Below, in pieces: positions 7,311-15,565 of a stretch of DNA of 39,962 nucleotides (position 1 is its first letter; each line of letters opens with the position of its first letter). The position numbers were made by a program, and so were the translations under genes. The notes under the pieces are model-generated. The model was not told the origin of the DNA, searched no databases, and saw only the letters and a program-made list of their open reading frames with translations. Origin of the DNA: Sphingomonadaceae bacterium (GTDB lineage Bacteria > Pseudomonadota > Alphaproteobacteria > Sphingomonadales > Sphingomonadaceae); contig CANFXW010000027.1 of NCBI GenBank assembly GCA_947451145.1, forward strand, positions 1-39,962, given 5' to 3'.

Positions 7311-8807
7311 ATGACTGGCGCGACTGCATTCCCTGACCCGGCGCGCCGGACGATCATAACCGTTGCCATCATGCTGGCCTCGATGATGGCAGTGATTGAT
7401 TCAACCATCGCCAGCGTCGCTTTGCCTTTCATGCAATCGGCGACAAGTGCCTCACCCGAGCAGATCATGTGGGTGCTTACCTCCTACATGGTCGCCACGG
7501 CCATAGCCATGCCGCTCTCGGGCTGGTTGGCCACCCGGTTCGGGCGCAAGCTGGTGATGCTGATCTCGCTCGCCGGTTTCACGCTTGCATCGATGCTATG
7601 CGGCAGCGCCAATGATCTGACGACACTGATGTTCGCCCGTGTGATGCAAGGCGCATTCGGTGCGGGGTTACAACCGCTCAGCCAAGCCGTACTGCTCGAT
7701 ATCAATCCCCGTGAACGCCATGCCAAGGTATTGGCCATGCTTGGTCTGGCGACAATGCTTGGCCCCATGTTTGGACCGACTTTGGGCGGTTGGTTGACCG
7801 ATAGCATGTCTTGGCGCTGGGTGTTTTTTGTCAATCTGCCGGTAGGGGTAATTGCCTTCGTTGGTCTGGCCGGTTTCCTGCCGGCAGATGTGAAGCGCGT
7901 TGGCGATCGGTTTGATTTCTTTGGCTTTGCTGCGCTCTCTTTTGCAGTGGCCGCACTGCAGCTTTTTCTCGACCGAGGAGAGCAGAAGGATTGGCTGAAT
8001 TCAGTCGAGATTCAGGCCTATCTCATGGTCATCATCCTTGGCGGCTACCTGACCGTGGTTCACACAATGACCTCGCGGAACAGCTTTGTGCGGGGTAGTC
8101 TCTTCAAGGATTGGAATTTTACCGTAACGTGCCTTTTCAGCGCGTTCCTTAGCATGGCGTCATTCGGCACCCAGCCGCAGACGGTTTTCATGCTGCAGCG
8201 CCTGATGGGATACAGCGCTCTGCATGCGGGCACGCTCACGGCCATCTCCTCACTGAGCAGCTTTCTGACGGTTTTCTTTTTGAGCGGCCCATTGCGGAGA
8301 ATTGGTCTTCGTTTTCTGCTGGTAATCGGCATGATCCTGACGGCGCTAAGCCAGGTCCTGTACGCAGAGCTCAACCTTTATGTTGATCAATGGCCGGTGA
8401 TCGTTGCGGGTTTGGTAAAAGGTGCAGGTGTTGGGCTCGCGTTTACAATTCTGCCGGGCATTACTTTTGCCACCCTTAAGCCCGAACTGCGCAACGAGGG
8501 AGCGGCCATCAATGCCCTGATCCGGAACATCGGCATGTCGAGCGGAATATCGCTTATGCAAATCGTAGCTATCCACCAGTCAGCCGGAACACGTGCCCGG
8601 CTGGTCGAAGGCGCGCGACCGGACAATCCCGTTGTCCAATTTGCCATGCCGGGCTTTGATTTTGATGCGACCGAGGCTGTGATGCGCCTGGGCGGAGAGA
8701 TCAGCCGGCAGGCCATGATGATCGGCTACATCAATACGTTCTATGCCGGTGCTGCGATTGCCATGCTGATGATTCCAGCCGTGTTCCTGATCAGGGTAGC
8801 AAAATAG
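7311..8807 (+). CDS. DHA2 family MFS transporter (EmrB/QacA-like)
   Basis: A 498-residue integral membrane protein with about 14 predicted membrane segments, the hallmark of the DHA2 drug:H+ antiporters. Segment 1 carries VIDSTIASVALPFM; motif A is GWLATRFGRKL after segment 2, and the antiporter motif C is GPMFGPTLGGWL near segment 5. It probably exports a toxic substrate or intermediate. There is no EmrA-like membrane-fusion partner beside it. No strong ribosome-binding site precedes the ATG at 7311, and no nearby in-frame alternative keeps the first membrane segment intact. It follows tetR, which may control it, and is followed closely by an SDR gene in the same direction. Confidence 0.9.
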   Translation: MTGATAFPDPARRTIITVAIMLASMMAVIDSTIASVALPFMQSATSASPEQIMWVLTSYMVATAIAMPLSGWLATRFGRKLVMLISLAGFTLASMLCGSANDLTTLMFARVMQGAFGAGLQPLSQAVLLDINPRERHAKVLAMLGLATMLGPMFGPTLGGWLTDSMSWRWVFFVNLPVGVIAFVGLAGFLPADVKRVGDRFDFFGFAALSFAVAALQLFLDRGEQKDWLNSVEIQAYLMVIILGGYLTVVHTMTSRNSFVRGSLFKDWNFTVTCLFSAFLSMASFGTQPQTVFMLQRLMGYSALHAGTLTAISSLSSFLTVFFLSGPLRRIGLRFLLVIGMILTALSQVLYAELNLYVDQWPVIVAGLVKGAGVGLAFTILPGITFATLKPELRNEGAAINALIRNIGMSSGISLMQIVAIHQSAGTRARLVEGARPDNPVVQFAMPGFDFDATEAVMRLGGEISRQAMMIGYINTFYAGAAIAMLMIPAVFLIRVAK

Positions 8808-8849
8808 ATTGTGAGGGCGGTTTCACCCTTTGGGAGTAGGACAGAAGAA

Positions 8850-9632
8850 ATGAGCAACTGGCTGCAATATTCCGGCAAACGCGTGATCGTTAGCGGTTGC
8901 CATTCCGGCATCGGCCACGCCACGGCGCGCCAATTGCTGGAGCTCGGCGCGGAAGTGCATGGGCTGGATTGGAAGCCTTGCAACCTTGACCTTCATTCCT
9001 TCGCCCGGCTGGATCTGCGCGATACTGCCAGCATTGATGCTGCTGCGGCAGGGCTCACCGGCAGCTTCGATGGTCTGTTCAACTGCGCCGGAATGCCGCC
9101 GGGGCCGCCGCCTATCGACATCATGAAAGCCAACTACCTCGGCCCAAGGCACCTGACGGAGCTTCTGTTGCCGCAAATGGCGCAGGGCAGTGGCATCGTG
9201 AGCATTTCATCCAACGGTGGCATGGGCTGGCCGGGGCATTTGGCAGACCTGCTCGAGTTGGATCAGGCAGCCGGTTTTGCTGATGGCGTGCGCTGGTGTG
9301 AGGCGCATCCGGATCTGGTCGGAGAAGGCTACCGGTGCTCTAAAGAGGCGATTATCGTCTGGACCATGGCCAGCGCCTCGCGGAACATCAAGACCGGCAT
9401 CCGGACCAATTGCACCATGCCCGGTGCGGTTCAGACCCCGATGCTGGTCGAGATCGAAAAGGTCACGCCCAGCGCGGCGATCGATGTGGTCGCCCAGCCG
9501 TTCGGCCGCCGGTCTAGCGCCGACGAGCAGGCAACCGCCCTGCTGTTCCTCAACAGTCCCCAAGCCAGCTATATCAACGGCGCGGCTCTGCCGGTTGATG
9601 GCGGGTTCATGAGTGCGATGGCGATAAGGTAA
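8850..9632 (+). CDS. SDR, 3-alpha-hydroxysteroid / coniferyl-alcohol dehydrogenase-like
   Basis: A 260-residue SDR of a distinctive subfamily. It has SGCHSGIG at 15-22, NCAG instead of NNAG at 78-81, Ser121, and catalytic Tyr161-x3-Lys165. The roughly 40-residue gap between the serine and tyrosine, containing a DLLELDQAAGFADGVRW insertion, is the feature of Comamonas 3-alpha-HSD/carbonyl reductase and of coniferyl-alcohol dehydrogenase. ATG at 8850 (MSNWLQYSGK) is preferred to a longer frame from 8811 because it starts at the SDR core and has GGACAGAAG just upstream. It probably oxidises a secondary or benzylic alcohol with NAD(P). It follows the exporter by 42 bp and ends at a terminator. 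Confidence 0.85.
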   Translation: MSNWLQYSGKRVIVSGCHSGIGHATARQLLELGAEVHGLDWKPCNLDLHSFARLDLRDTASIDAAAAGLTGSFDGLFNCAGMPPGPPPIDIMKANYLGPRHLTELLLPQMAQGSGIVSISSNGGMGWPGHLADLLELDQAAGFADGVRWCEAHPDLVGEGYRCSKEAIIVWTMASASRNIKTGIRTNCTMPGAVQTPMLVEIEKVTPSAAIDVVAQPFGRRSSADEQATALLFLNSPQASYINGAALPVDGGFMSAMAIR

Positions 9633-9684
9633 GAGCCCAAGCGCCCTTGTCGGTGCCGCAACTGACGACGAACTTGGACCGCAG

Positions 9685-9721
9685 AAAAAGCGAGTGCGCA
9701 TTACTGCGGCACTCGCCTTTT
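9685..9721. terminator. Bidirectional intrinsic terminator
   Basis: The stem GCGAGTGC (9690-9697) pairs perfectly with GCACTCGC (9709-9716) across an 11-base loop. Five A's flank it on the left and CTTTT on the right, so a U tract follows the stem in either direction. It lies between the convergent SDR (ending 9632) and amidohydrolase (ending 9758) and fits both. Confidence 0.85.
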
Positions 9722-9757
9722 CGCTGAGCCTGTAAAAAGCTCAGGCCATTCTTGCCG

Positions 9758-10954
9758 CTACTTCAGGTTGAAGAACTTGTCTGCGCAGCCGCCAAGCACC
9801 CAGGCGATCGTTTCATCGGGAAGCCCGACACTGTCGCGCGCGATGGTGGACAGCGAGTTGGGATAGGTGGTTTCCGAGTGAGGGAAATCGGACGACCACA
9901 TCACGTTCTTGCCGCCGGGTTCATTGGTCAGGTTGAAGCCCAGACGATCATTGATGAACGAGCCATAGATGTTCTGGTCCATGTAAAAGCTCGGCAGGTT
10001 CTTGAGCTTGCTCTCGATCCAGAAGCGCTGCTTTTCCCAGGTGCGGTCCATATATTCGGCCATCCAGGGCATCCAGCCCACACCGCTTTCGATGATGCCC
10101 CAGCGCAGCTTGGGGAAGCGATCAAAGATGCCGCCGAAGATGGCCATGGCCACCGGCTCTGCCATTGCGACCTTGGTCATCACCAGATCGGAAAGGAAGT
10201 GTTCCTTCTGGCCAAAACGGGCGACGCGGCCGCCAAGGTGGAAGGTGACGGTGACGTTCAGATCCTGGATTTCAGCCCAGAAGCGATCATATTCAGGGTG
10301 CCAGTATGCCCGTTCGCTGCCCGGATCACCGGTCAGGGCTGCGCCCTGAACTGATGGTGTGCCGACCACACCGGCGCTGCTGAGGCCGCTTGCGTTCTGC
10401 GGGAAGGCAGGGATGTTGATCGTGGTCAGTCCCAGCTTCACAGCTTCACGGACCATGCCCAGCGATTCATCAATGTCGCGCATCGGCAGATAGGCGACGC
10501 CAGACAGGCGATTGCGATCATAGTTGCAGAAGTCCGCCAGCCAGCGATTATAGGAACGATAGCTCTCGATATAGAGTTCGCTATCATTGCTGCCCAGCGG
10601 ACCGCCGCCATACAGCACTTCGACGTCGACCCCGTCTTCGTCCATCACTTCAAGGCGGCGTGAAGGCGTGACGCTGTCATGCAAATCGGCAAGCTTGCCC
10701 ATGATCTTGAAATCCTGCCCGGCGCGGCCGGCCTGGTTGGCGAGCATGATCAGCGGGCGCTTGCGGCCTTCGAACACGACAAAATCGCATTCATCACCCT
10801 CTTCGATTGTCGGCGCCATATGCTTGAACTTTTCGGGGAGATAGTCAGCCCAGAATGTGTGCGGTGGATCGATATGGGCATCAGCATCAACGATGCGGAA
10901 CTTGCCCCGGGGAATGGGGGCGGGCAGGGGCTTCGAGAGAATTTGATCAGTCAT
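9758..10954 (-). CDS. Amidohydrolase family protein (COG2159), paralog 1
   Basis: A 398-residue metal-dependent TIM-barrel protein of the amidohydrolase_2 / ACMSD-LigW group, whose known members are non-oxidative decarboxylases or hydrolases. Candidate metal ligands are in DADAH at residues 23-27, the His of VTVTFHLGGR, and Asp356 in WSSDFPHSE. The reading frame extends upstream to 11119, but GGAG placed six bases before the ATG at 10954 (MTDQILSK) decides the start and removes a non-conserved 55-residue extension. It is about half identical by eye to the protein at 11729-12883 over the whole length, and is transcribed away from it. Whether it decarboxylates, hydrolyses or hydrates is not decidable here. 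Confidence 0.88.
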   Translation of the reverse strand: MTDQILSKPLPAPIPRGKFRIVDADAHIDPPHTFWADYLPEKFKHMAPTIEEGDECDFVVFEGRKRPLIMLANQAGRAGQDFKIMGKLADLHDSVTPSRRLEVMDEDGVDVEVLYGGGPLGSNDSELYIESYRSYNRWLADFCNYDRNRLSGVAYLPMRDIDESLGMVREAVKLGLTTINIPAFPQNASGLSSAGVVGTPSVQGAALTGDPGSERAYWHPEYDRFWAEIQDLNVTVTFHLGGRVARFGQKEHFLSDLVMTKVAMAEPVAMAIFGGIFDRFPKLRWGIIESGVGWMPWMAEYMDRTWEKQRFWIESKLKNLPSFYMDQNIYGSFINDRLGFNLTNEPGGKNVMWSSDFPHSETTYPNSLSTIARDSVGLPDETIAWVLGGCADKFFNLK

Positions 10955-11108
10955 GTCCATCTCCGGTTCAATTGCGTGATTCAGTTGAAGTCCGATTTCT
11001 TGGCAATGGCCAGGCAGATGACCGGGTGGGCGCCACGCTGTCTGATCGTGCTTGTTTGGGCGATTTTTCACCACCCAAAGGCGCAAGTCCAACATATTTG
11101 AGCGTCCA

Positions 11109-11128
11109 AATAATATCATGATAGTATT
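11109..11128. promoter_or_regulatory. Palindromic operator candidate between divergent genes
   Basis: The 326-bp gap 10955-11280 separates amidohydrolase 1 (minus) from the small barrel protein (plus) and must hold both promoters. Its AT-rich centre carries the perfect 10-bp palindrome TATCATGATA (11114-11123) inside a 20-bp dyad AATAA..GTATT with one mismatched pair. A nine-base part, ATATCATGA, recurs at 11634-11642 upstream of amidohydrolase 2. This suggests one regulator for both genes, but no protein can be named. I see no clear -35/-10 pair and no gene in the gap. Confidence 0.5.
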
Positions 11129-11280
11129 AAACTTGCCACGAAAGGCTTCCTATCAATATCGGGAATGCCAAATCATTCACTGTGATTCGCTTGGAATGGC
11201 GGTTTTTGAGGCTCCGCCGTTCGGGCCGGTTTAGCCTGCCGCTTGGCGCAATAAGGTGTACACTTCGGAGGATAGTCGCG

Positions 11281-11610
11281 ATGCATAAGATGGTTGTTTT
11301 GGCAAAAGCTGCTGCAGGCAGGGCCGAGGAGTTGGCGCGCTGGTATGATGAGCAACACATTCCCGATCTTTTAGCCGTTCCTGGATTTGTCAGTGGCGAG
11401 CGTCACGCGGTGTTCCCGGTCAAGGCACCGGAAGGCACAACGCAGTGGGATTTCATGCTGATCTACGAGATTGCCGGCGATAATCCGATGACGGTTCTTG
11501 CGACGATGGGCGGCCTAATGGGGACCGAGAAGATGCCGGTCAGCGATGCCCTGGAAAGCGTCCACACGCTTTCGGTGGTTGGCCTTTCGAGGTATCGGCA
11601 GGATAATTGA
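11281..11610 (+). CDS. Small dimeric alpha/beta-barrel (EthD-like) protein
   Basis: A 109-residue protein, MHKMVVLAK followed by ELARWYDEQHIPDLLAVPGF and later WDFMLIYEI. This beta-alpha-beta layout with a W-Y-x-E-Q-H helix and the pair V-P-G-F is typical of the dimeric alpha+beta barrel superfamily (EthD, Dabb and related families). Members include small accessory proteins of catabolic clusters and cofactor-free oxygenases or isomerases. GGAGGA at 11267-11272, eight bases before the ATG, fixes the start; a longer frame from 11182 is rejected. It sits between the two amidohydrolase paralogs and reads toward the second. Function unknown; a role on the same intermediate as the amidohydrolases is inferred from position. 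Confidence 0.75.
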   Translation: MHKMVVLAKAAAGRAEELARWYDEQHIPDLLAVPGFVSGERHAVFPVKAPEGTTQWDFMLIYEIAGDNPMTVLATMGGLMGTEKMPVSDALESVHTLSVVGLSRYRQDN

Positions 11611-11697
11611 ACGACATGTCGGCGGGACGATTGATATCATGAAGGTCTCGAAATCGTACCTATTAATATTTGCACTTACGCCTTTCGGCGCGCAAAT

Positions 11698-11711
11698 TTG
11701 ATTTAGGTCAA
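11698..11711 (+). promoter_or_regulatory. FNR/FixK-like box just before amidohydrolase 2
   Basis: TTGATTTAGGTCAA matches the FNR/FixK consensus TTGAT-N4-ATCAA at nine of ten fixed positions. It ends only three bases before the ribosome-binding site AAGGAG (11715-11720). That is too close for ordinary class II activation of this gene, so if functional it would more likely be a roadblock or repressor site. It could also be chance. Confidence 0.25.
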
Positions 11712-11728
11712 ATCAAGGAGCCGATGCC

Positions 11729-12883
11729 ATGAACGCAGTGACCAAGCTGAACCCGATTGTTGATGCCGACGCGCATGTGAATCCTTCGCATGACATGTGG
11801 GCGGACTATTTGCCCGCCGAATTTCGCAGCCTCGCGCCGCAGATCGAGCATGGCGAGGATTGCGACTACATTGTTTTCGAAGGAACACGCCGCAAGCTGA
11901 ACCTGATCAGCGCGCAGGCTGGCCGCGAAGGCAAAGACTTCAAGATGCACGGCCGTGCCGCCGATGCGCGGGCTGGCGGCTGGATGCCGAAAGCCCGGTT
12001 GGATGACATGGATCAGGACGGCATCGATACCGCAATCCTGTTTGGTGGCGGCCCGCTCGGCACAACCAACAACGATCTGTTCATTGCCAGCTTTGCGGCA
12101 TACAATCGCTGGCTGGCTGATTTCTGCGCCTACGATCCCCAGCGCTTTGCGGGTGTCGGTTATATCCCGATGCAGGACGTCGAACTTGCGATCAAGATGT
12201 TGCGTGACCTTGCTGCGCGGGGGCTCAAGGCGGTCAACATCCCGGCCTTCCCGATGGCGAAAGTTGACAAGGCAGGGGCCTCCGGCTTCGCAGCCCAGAC
12301 CCGCGCGCTGACCGGTGACGTTAACGGTGACCGGTCATATGCAGATCCCGAATTCGATCCGTTCTGGAAGGCCTGCTGCGATCTCGGCATGCCGGTGACG
12401 ATCCACCTCGGCGGCCGCGCCGTGCGCTTTACCGAGCCCAAGTTCTTCCTGTCGGATCTGCTGATGTCGAAGTTCGGCATGGGAGAGCCGATTGCGATCA
12501 TGATCTATGGCGGCGTGTTCCAGCGCTTTCCCGATCTGAAGCTCGCTTCGATCGAAAGCGGAACCGGCTGGCTGGCATTCGCAGCCAACTACATGGACGA
12601 AACCTGGCACAAGCAGCGTCACTGGGTGAACAGCTGCCTTGAACATGAACCCAGCTACTTCATGGACCGCAACATCTACGCCTCGTTCATCCATGACCGG
12701 GTTGGCATTCTGACGCGCAACATGCCGGGCGCGGGCAACATCATGTGGTCTTCGGACTATCCACATTCGGAAACGACCTTCCCGCATTCGTTGCAAAAGA
12801 TTGAAGAACTGTTTGAAGGTGTGCCCGAGGCTGACAAGAACATGATCATCGGCGGGAGGGCCAAGGCGCTCTTCAATCTCTAA
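11729..12883 (+). CDS. Amidohydrolase family protein (COG2159), paralog 2
   Basis: A 384-residue paralog of the protein at 9758-10954. It shares DADAH near the N terminus (residues 12-16), FGGGPLGTTNNDLFI, TIHLGGRAVRF and WSSDYPHSETTFPHS with Asp343 as the C-terminal metal ligand. AAGGAG at 11715-11720 with an eight-base spacer sets the start. Members of this family use one divalent metal for non-oxidative decarboxylation or hydrolysis. It heads a plus-strand run with the MDR, ALDH, GMC and small acidic protein genes, although a strong hairpin lies between it and the MDR gene. The two paralogs may act on successive or isomeric intermediates, or form a hetero-oligomer; that is speculation. Confidence 0.88.
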   Translation: MNAVTKLNPIVDADAHVNPSHDMWADYLPAEFRSLAPQIEHGEDCDYIVFEGTRRKLNLISAQAGREGKDFKMHGRAADARAGGWMPKARLDDMDQDGIDTAILFGGGPLGTTNNDLFIASFAAYNRWLADFCAYDPQRFAGVGYIPMQDVELAIKMLRDLAARGLKAVNIPAFPMAKVDKAGASGFAAQTRALTGDVNGDRSYADPEFDPFWKACCDLGMPVTIHLGGRAVRFTEPKFFLSDLLMSKFGMGEPIAIMIYGGVFQRFPDLKLASIESGTGWLAFAANYMDETWHKQRHWVNSCLEHEPSYFMDRNIYASFIHDRVGILTRNMPGAGNIMWSSDYPHSETTFPHSLQKIEELFEGVPEADKNMIIGGRAKALFNL

Positions 12884-12893
12884 CCAGTTGACT

Positions 12894-12919
12894 GGCCCGG
12901 CCGCTGATGTGGCCGGGCC
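12894..12919 (+). terminator. GC-rich hairpin between amidohydrolase 2 and the MDR gene
   Basis: A perfect 9-base-pair stem (GGCCCGGCC at 12894-12902, GGCCGGGCC at 12911-12919) with an 8-base loop begins eight bases after the amidohydrolase stop codon. GTTAACTAACT follows instead of a U run, so termination may be partial and reduce read-through into the downstream genes. Confidence 0.5.
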
Positions 12920-12957
12920 GTTAACTAACTGAAACCAAGCAAAAACGAGTGGAACGG

Positions 12958-14013
12958 ATGTCTCTAGTAAACACGACGGCAAAAAAGGTCGTCTTGCACA
13001 GCTATCCCGAAGGCAATCTCAAGGCGAGCGACTTTGCGGTAGAGGATTGCCCCGTTCCAGAACTGACCGATGGCACTTTTCTGGTGCGTAACATCTTCGT
13101 TTCGGTCGACCCCATGCTGCGAATTTTCATCGACAAGATGCCTCTGGGTAGCAAGTCGATGCCATCGCTCCCCATCGGCACGACCATTCCCGGCGCTGCA
13201 GTGGGTGAGGTGATTGAATCGCGCCACCCTGATTTCAAAGCTGGTGACATTGTTGAAGGCCGCTTCGGTTGGCAGCACATTGCTCTTTCCAACGGACAGG
13301 GCGTCAATCGCGTGCCTGCCGGTTATGGCGGTATCGAGAACGCGCTCGGCATCGGCGGCCTGCCGGGCTTCACGGCCTACATCGGCCTGAATACAGCAGG
13401 CGGCGTTAAGCCCGGACAGACCGTCTTGGTGAGCGGCGCGGCCGGGGCTGTGGGTTCGGCTGTCGGTGCGCTGGTCAAGGCGCGCGGCGGGCGCGTGGTT
13501 GGCATCGCAGGCGGTGAGGACAAGCGCCGCTACCTGATCGACAAGGTCGGTTATGATGCAGTTGCCGATCGTCTTTCACCCGATTTCCATGCCCAGCTTG
13601 CCGAGGCTTTGCCCGATGGCGTGCATGTTTATTTCGACAACGTCGGTGGCCCGATGCTGGCCGAAATTATGCCCTATATGGCCTTCGGCGGACTGGTGTT
13701 GATCTCAGGCCTTATGGCCCAGTATCAGGGCAACAAGGGCGCAGGGGCGACGGACAATCTGCCTGCCGTGCTCCACGCCGTTATGGGCAAGGGCGTCCGC
13801 ATTCAGGGCTTCAGCCAGTATGGGCAAGACGCATTGCGCCCGGGGTTTGAGGAAGAGATTTGCAGCCTCATTTCCAGCGGCGCATTGAAGCCTGAAGTGC
13901 ATGTGGTCGAGGGGCTGGAGGCGCTGCCCCAGGCGCAAGTGGATCTGTTCGAGAACAGCACGACCGGCAAGGTTGTCGTGCGCGTGGTCCCCCTTCCGGG
14001 TCAATCGGCCTGA
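12958..14013 (+). CDS. NADP-dependent oxidoreductase, MDR superfamily (CurA/PTGR-like)
   Basis: A 351-residue zinc-free medium-chain reductase. The nucleotide-binding motif is VSGAAGAVGSAVGAL near residues 157-171, followed by GIAGGEDKRRYLIDKVGYD, and a characteristic VYFDNVGGPMLAEIMPYM segment. This pattern is shared by prostaglandin/leukotriene reductases, CurA and related 2-alkenal or enone double-bond reductases. It would reduce an alpha,beta-unsaturated carbonyl with NADPH. ATG at 12958 is preferred to GTG at 12949 because the GAG element at 12947-12949 is better spaced for it; the difference is three residues. It lies 41 bp before the aldehyde dehydrogenase gene in the same run. Confidence 0.87.
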   Translation: MSLVNTTAKKVVLHSYPEGNLKASDFAVEDCPVPELTDGTFLVRNIFVSVDPMLRIFIDKMPLGSKSMPSLPIGTTIPGAAVGEVIESRHPDFKAGDIVEGRFGWQHIALSNGQGVNRVPAGYGGIENALGIGGLPGFTAYIGLNTAGGVKPGQTVLVSGAAGAVGSAVGALVKARGGRVVGIAGGEDKRRYLIDKVGYDAVADRLSPDFHAQLAEALPDGVHVYFDNVGGPMLAEIMPYMAFGGLVLISGLMAQYQGNKGAGATDNLPAVLHAVMGKGVRIQGFSQYGQDALRPGFEEEICSLISSGALKPEVHVVEGLEALPQAQVDLFENSTTGKVVVRVVPLPGQSA

Positions 14014-14054
14014 CATCTTCCCCGACGGTCAAAGGCATTCAAGGAGTTATTCAA

Positions 14055-15551
14055 GTGGCGACAACCGCAAATCCGGCGCAGGCTGCATGGCTGCCCACCC
14101 GCATGATGATCGGCGGCAAGCTTGTCGCTGGCGAGGGGCAGCCGGTTATCGTCCGCAATCCGTCCTCGGGTGAGGTGACGACCGAATTCGTCGGCGCTTC
14201 GCTTGATCAGGTCAAGGCGGCGATAAAGGCGGCACGCGCCGTGGCGGACAAGGGTGAATGGGCCGCCACCCCGCAAAAACAGCGCGTTGCCATTGTCCGC
14301 AATCTTCTCGAGCGATTTACCGCGCGGGCCGATGATTTGCGCGCATTGATTGTTACTGAAACCGGTATGCCGGTGAAGTCTTTCGCTCTCCATGCCCAGG
14401 TCGGCGCACCACTGGCCCAGATGGATGCGATGCTCGATCTGTGCCTTAAGCTTCCCGAGATCGATGAAAACCCGATCTCGCTGGACGAGCGGCTGAATTC
14501 GCTTGGCGGCTTCGTCCAGTCGATCCGCCGCTATGTTCCGGTTGGCGTCGTGGCCGCGATTTCCGCCTATAACTTCCCGCTGCACATCAACCTTTGGAAG
14601 ATCCTGCCAGCTCTCGCGACTGGCAATGCCGTTATCCTTCGCCCGAGCCCGCTGACACCGCTGAGCGCCCTGGCGCTTGCCGAGATCGCGGCAGAGGCCG
14701 GCCTGCCCGAGGGCGTGCTCAGCGTGATTGCTGAATCCGGCGCTGAAGGTGCACAACTGCTGACCACAGATCCTGCGGTCAACATGGTCAGCTTTACCGG
14801 CTCAACCGAAGTCGGCAGCATCGTTGCCGGGCAAGCCGCGCCTTCGATGAAGCGCTTGCAGCTCGAGCTTGGCGGTAAGTCGGCACAGATCTTCCTGCCG
14901 GACCGTGTCGAGGCAGCCTATAGCGCCGCGATCAGCGTGTGCATGGCCCATGCGGGGCAAGGCTGCGTCTTGGGTACCCGCGTGTTTGTGCCGCAGGACG
15001 AAAAAGCCAAAGTGCTCGAGGCGATGAAGGCCAGCCTGGCCTATGCTAGGATCGGCGATTCCACCGATCCTGAAACCACGATGGGCCCGGTGATCAGCGA
15101 AGCCCAGGTCCAGCGCTGCGAGCGCTATGTGAAACTGGCCGTTGAAGCCGGTGCGACTGTGGTCAGCGGCGGCAAGCGGGCTGATCGCCCCGGTTATTTC
15201 TTCGAGCCCACCGTGCTTGATGTGCCTGATAACAAGAACCCCTCGGCGCAGGACGAGATCTTTGGCCCGGTGGTTTCGGTTATTGGCTACAGGGATGTCG
15301 AGCATGCCATCGAAATGGCGAATGATTCCTCGCTTGGCCTCTCCGGATACGTCTTTGGCAAAGACGCCCGGGCCGCGCTTGATGTTGCCAAACGCATCCG
15401 CACCGGCACGATCAATGTCAACGCTTTCTTCGCCAGCGCCAACTCTTCGTCAGGCGGCGTCAAGATGAGCGGCATAGGCCGCGAGCGCGGCGTAGAAGGC
15501 ATTCGCGCGTTTCAGGATGTGCAGGTGATGAACCTCGGAACTGCGAGCTGA
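14055..15551 (+). CDS. Aldehyde dehydrogenase family protein
   Basis: A 498-residue NAD(P)-dependent aldehyde dehydrogenase. Catalytic residues are Cys304 in GQGCVLGTR, Glu271 in LELGGKS and Asn173 in SAYNFPL; FTGSTEVG near 247-254 is the Rossmann loop. At the position of the conserved cofactor-binding lysine (ALDH2 Lys192) this protein has Arg196 in NAVILRPSPLTP, which is unusual. The start is GTG with AAGGAG eight bases upstream. It is followed 14 bp later by the GMC oxidoreductase, so the pair probably oxidises an alcohol to an aldehyde and then to an acid. This pairing resembles polyethylene-glycol and alkanol oxidation operons, but the substrate is not known. Confidence 0.93.
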   Translation: MATTANPAQAAWLPTRMMIGGKLVAGEGQPVIVRNPSSGEVTTEFVGASLDQVKAAIKAARAVADKGEWAATPQKQRVAIVRNLLERFTARADDLRALIVTETGMPVKSFALHAQVGAPLAQMDAMLDLCLKLPEIDENPISLDERLNSLGGFVQSIRRYVPVGVVAAISAYNFPLHINLWKILPALATGNAVILRPSPLTPLSALALAEIAAEAGLPEGVLSVIAESGAEGAQLLTTDPAVNMVSFTGSTEVGSIVAGQAAPSMKRLQLELGGKSAQIFLPDRVEAAYSAAISVCMAHAGQGCVLGTRVFVPQDEKAKVLEAMKASLAYARIGDSTDPETTMGPVISEAQVQRCERYVKLAVEAGATVVSGGKRADRPGYFFEPTVLDVPDNKNPSAQDEIFGPVVSVIGYRDVEHAIEMANDSSLGLSGYVFGKDARAALDVAKRIRTGTINVNAFFASANSSSGGVKMSGIGRERGVEGIRAFQDVQVMNLGTAS

Positions 15552-15565
15552 AGGAAATCAGAAAT

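Noticed and set aside
9758..11119. Longer amidohydrolase starting at 11119
   Set aside because: The extra 55 residues have no counterpart in the paralog at 11729-12883, and a well-spaced GGAG marks the ATG at 10954.
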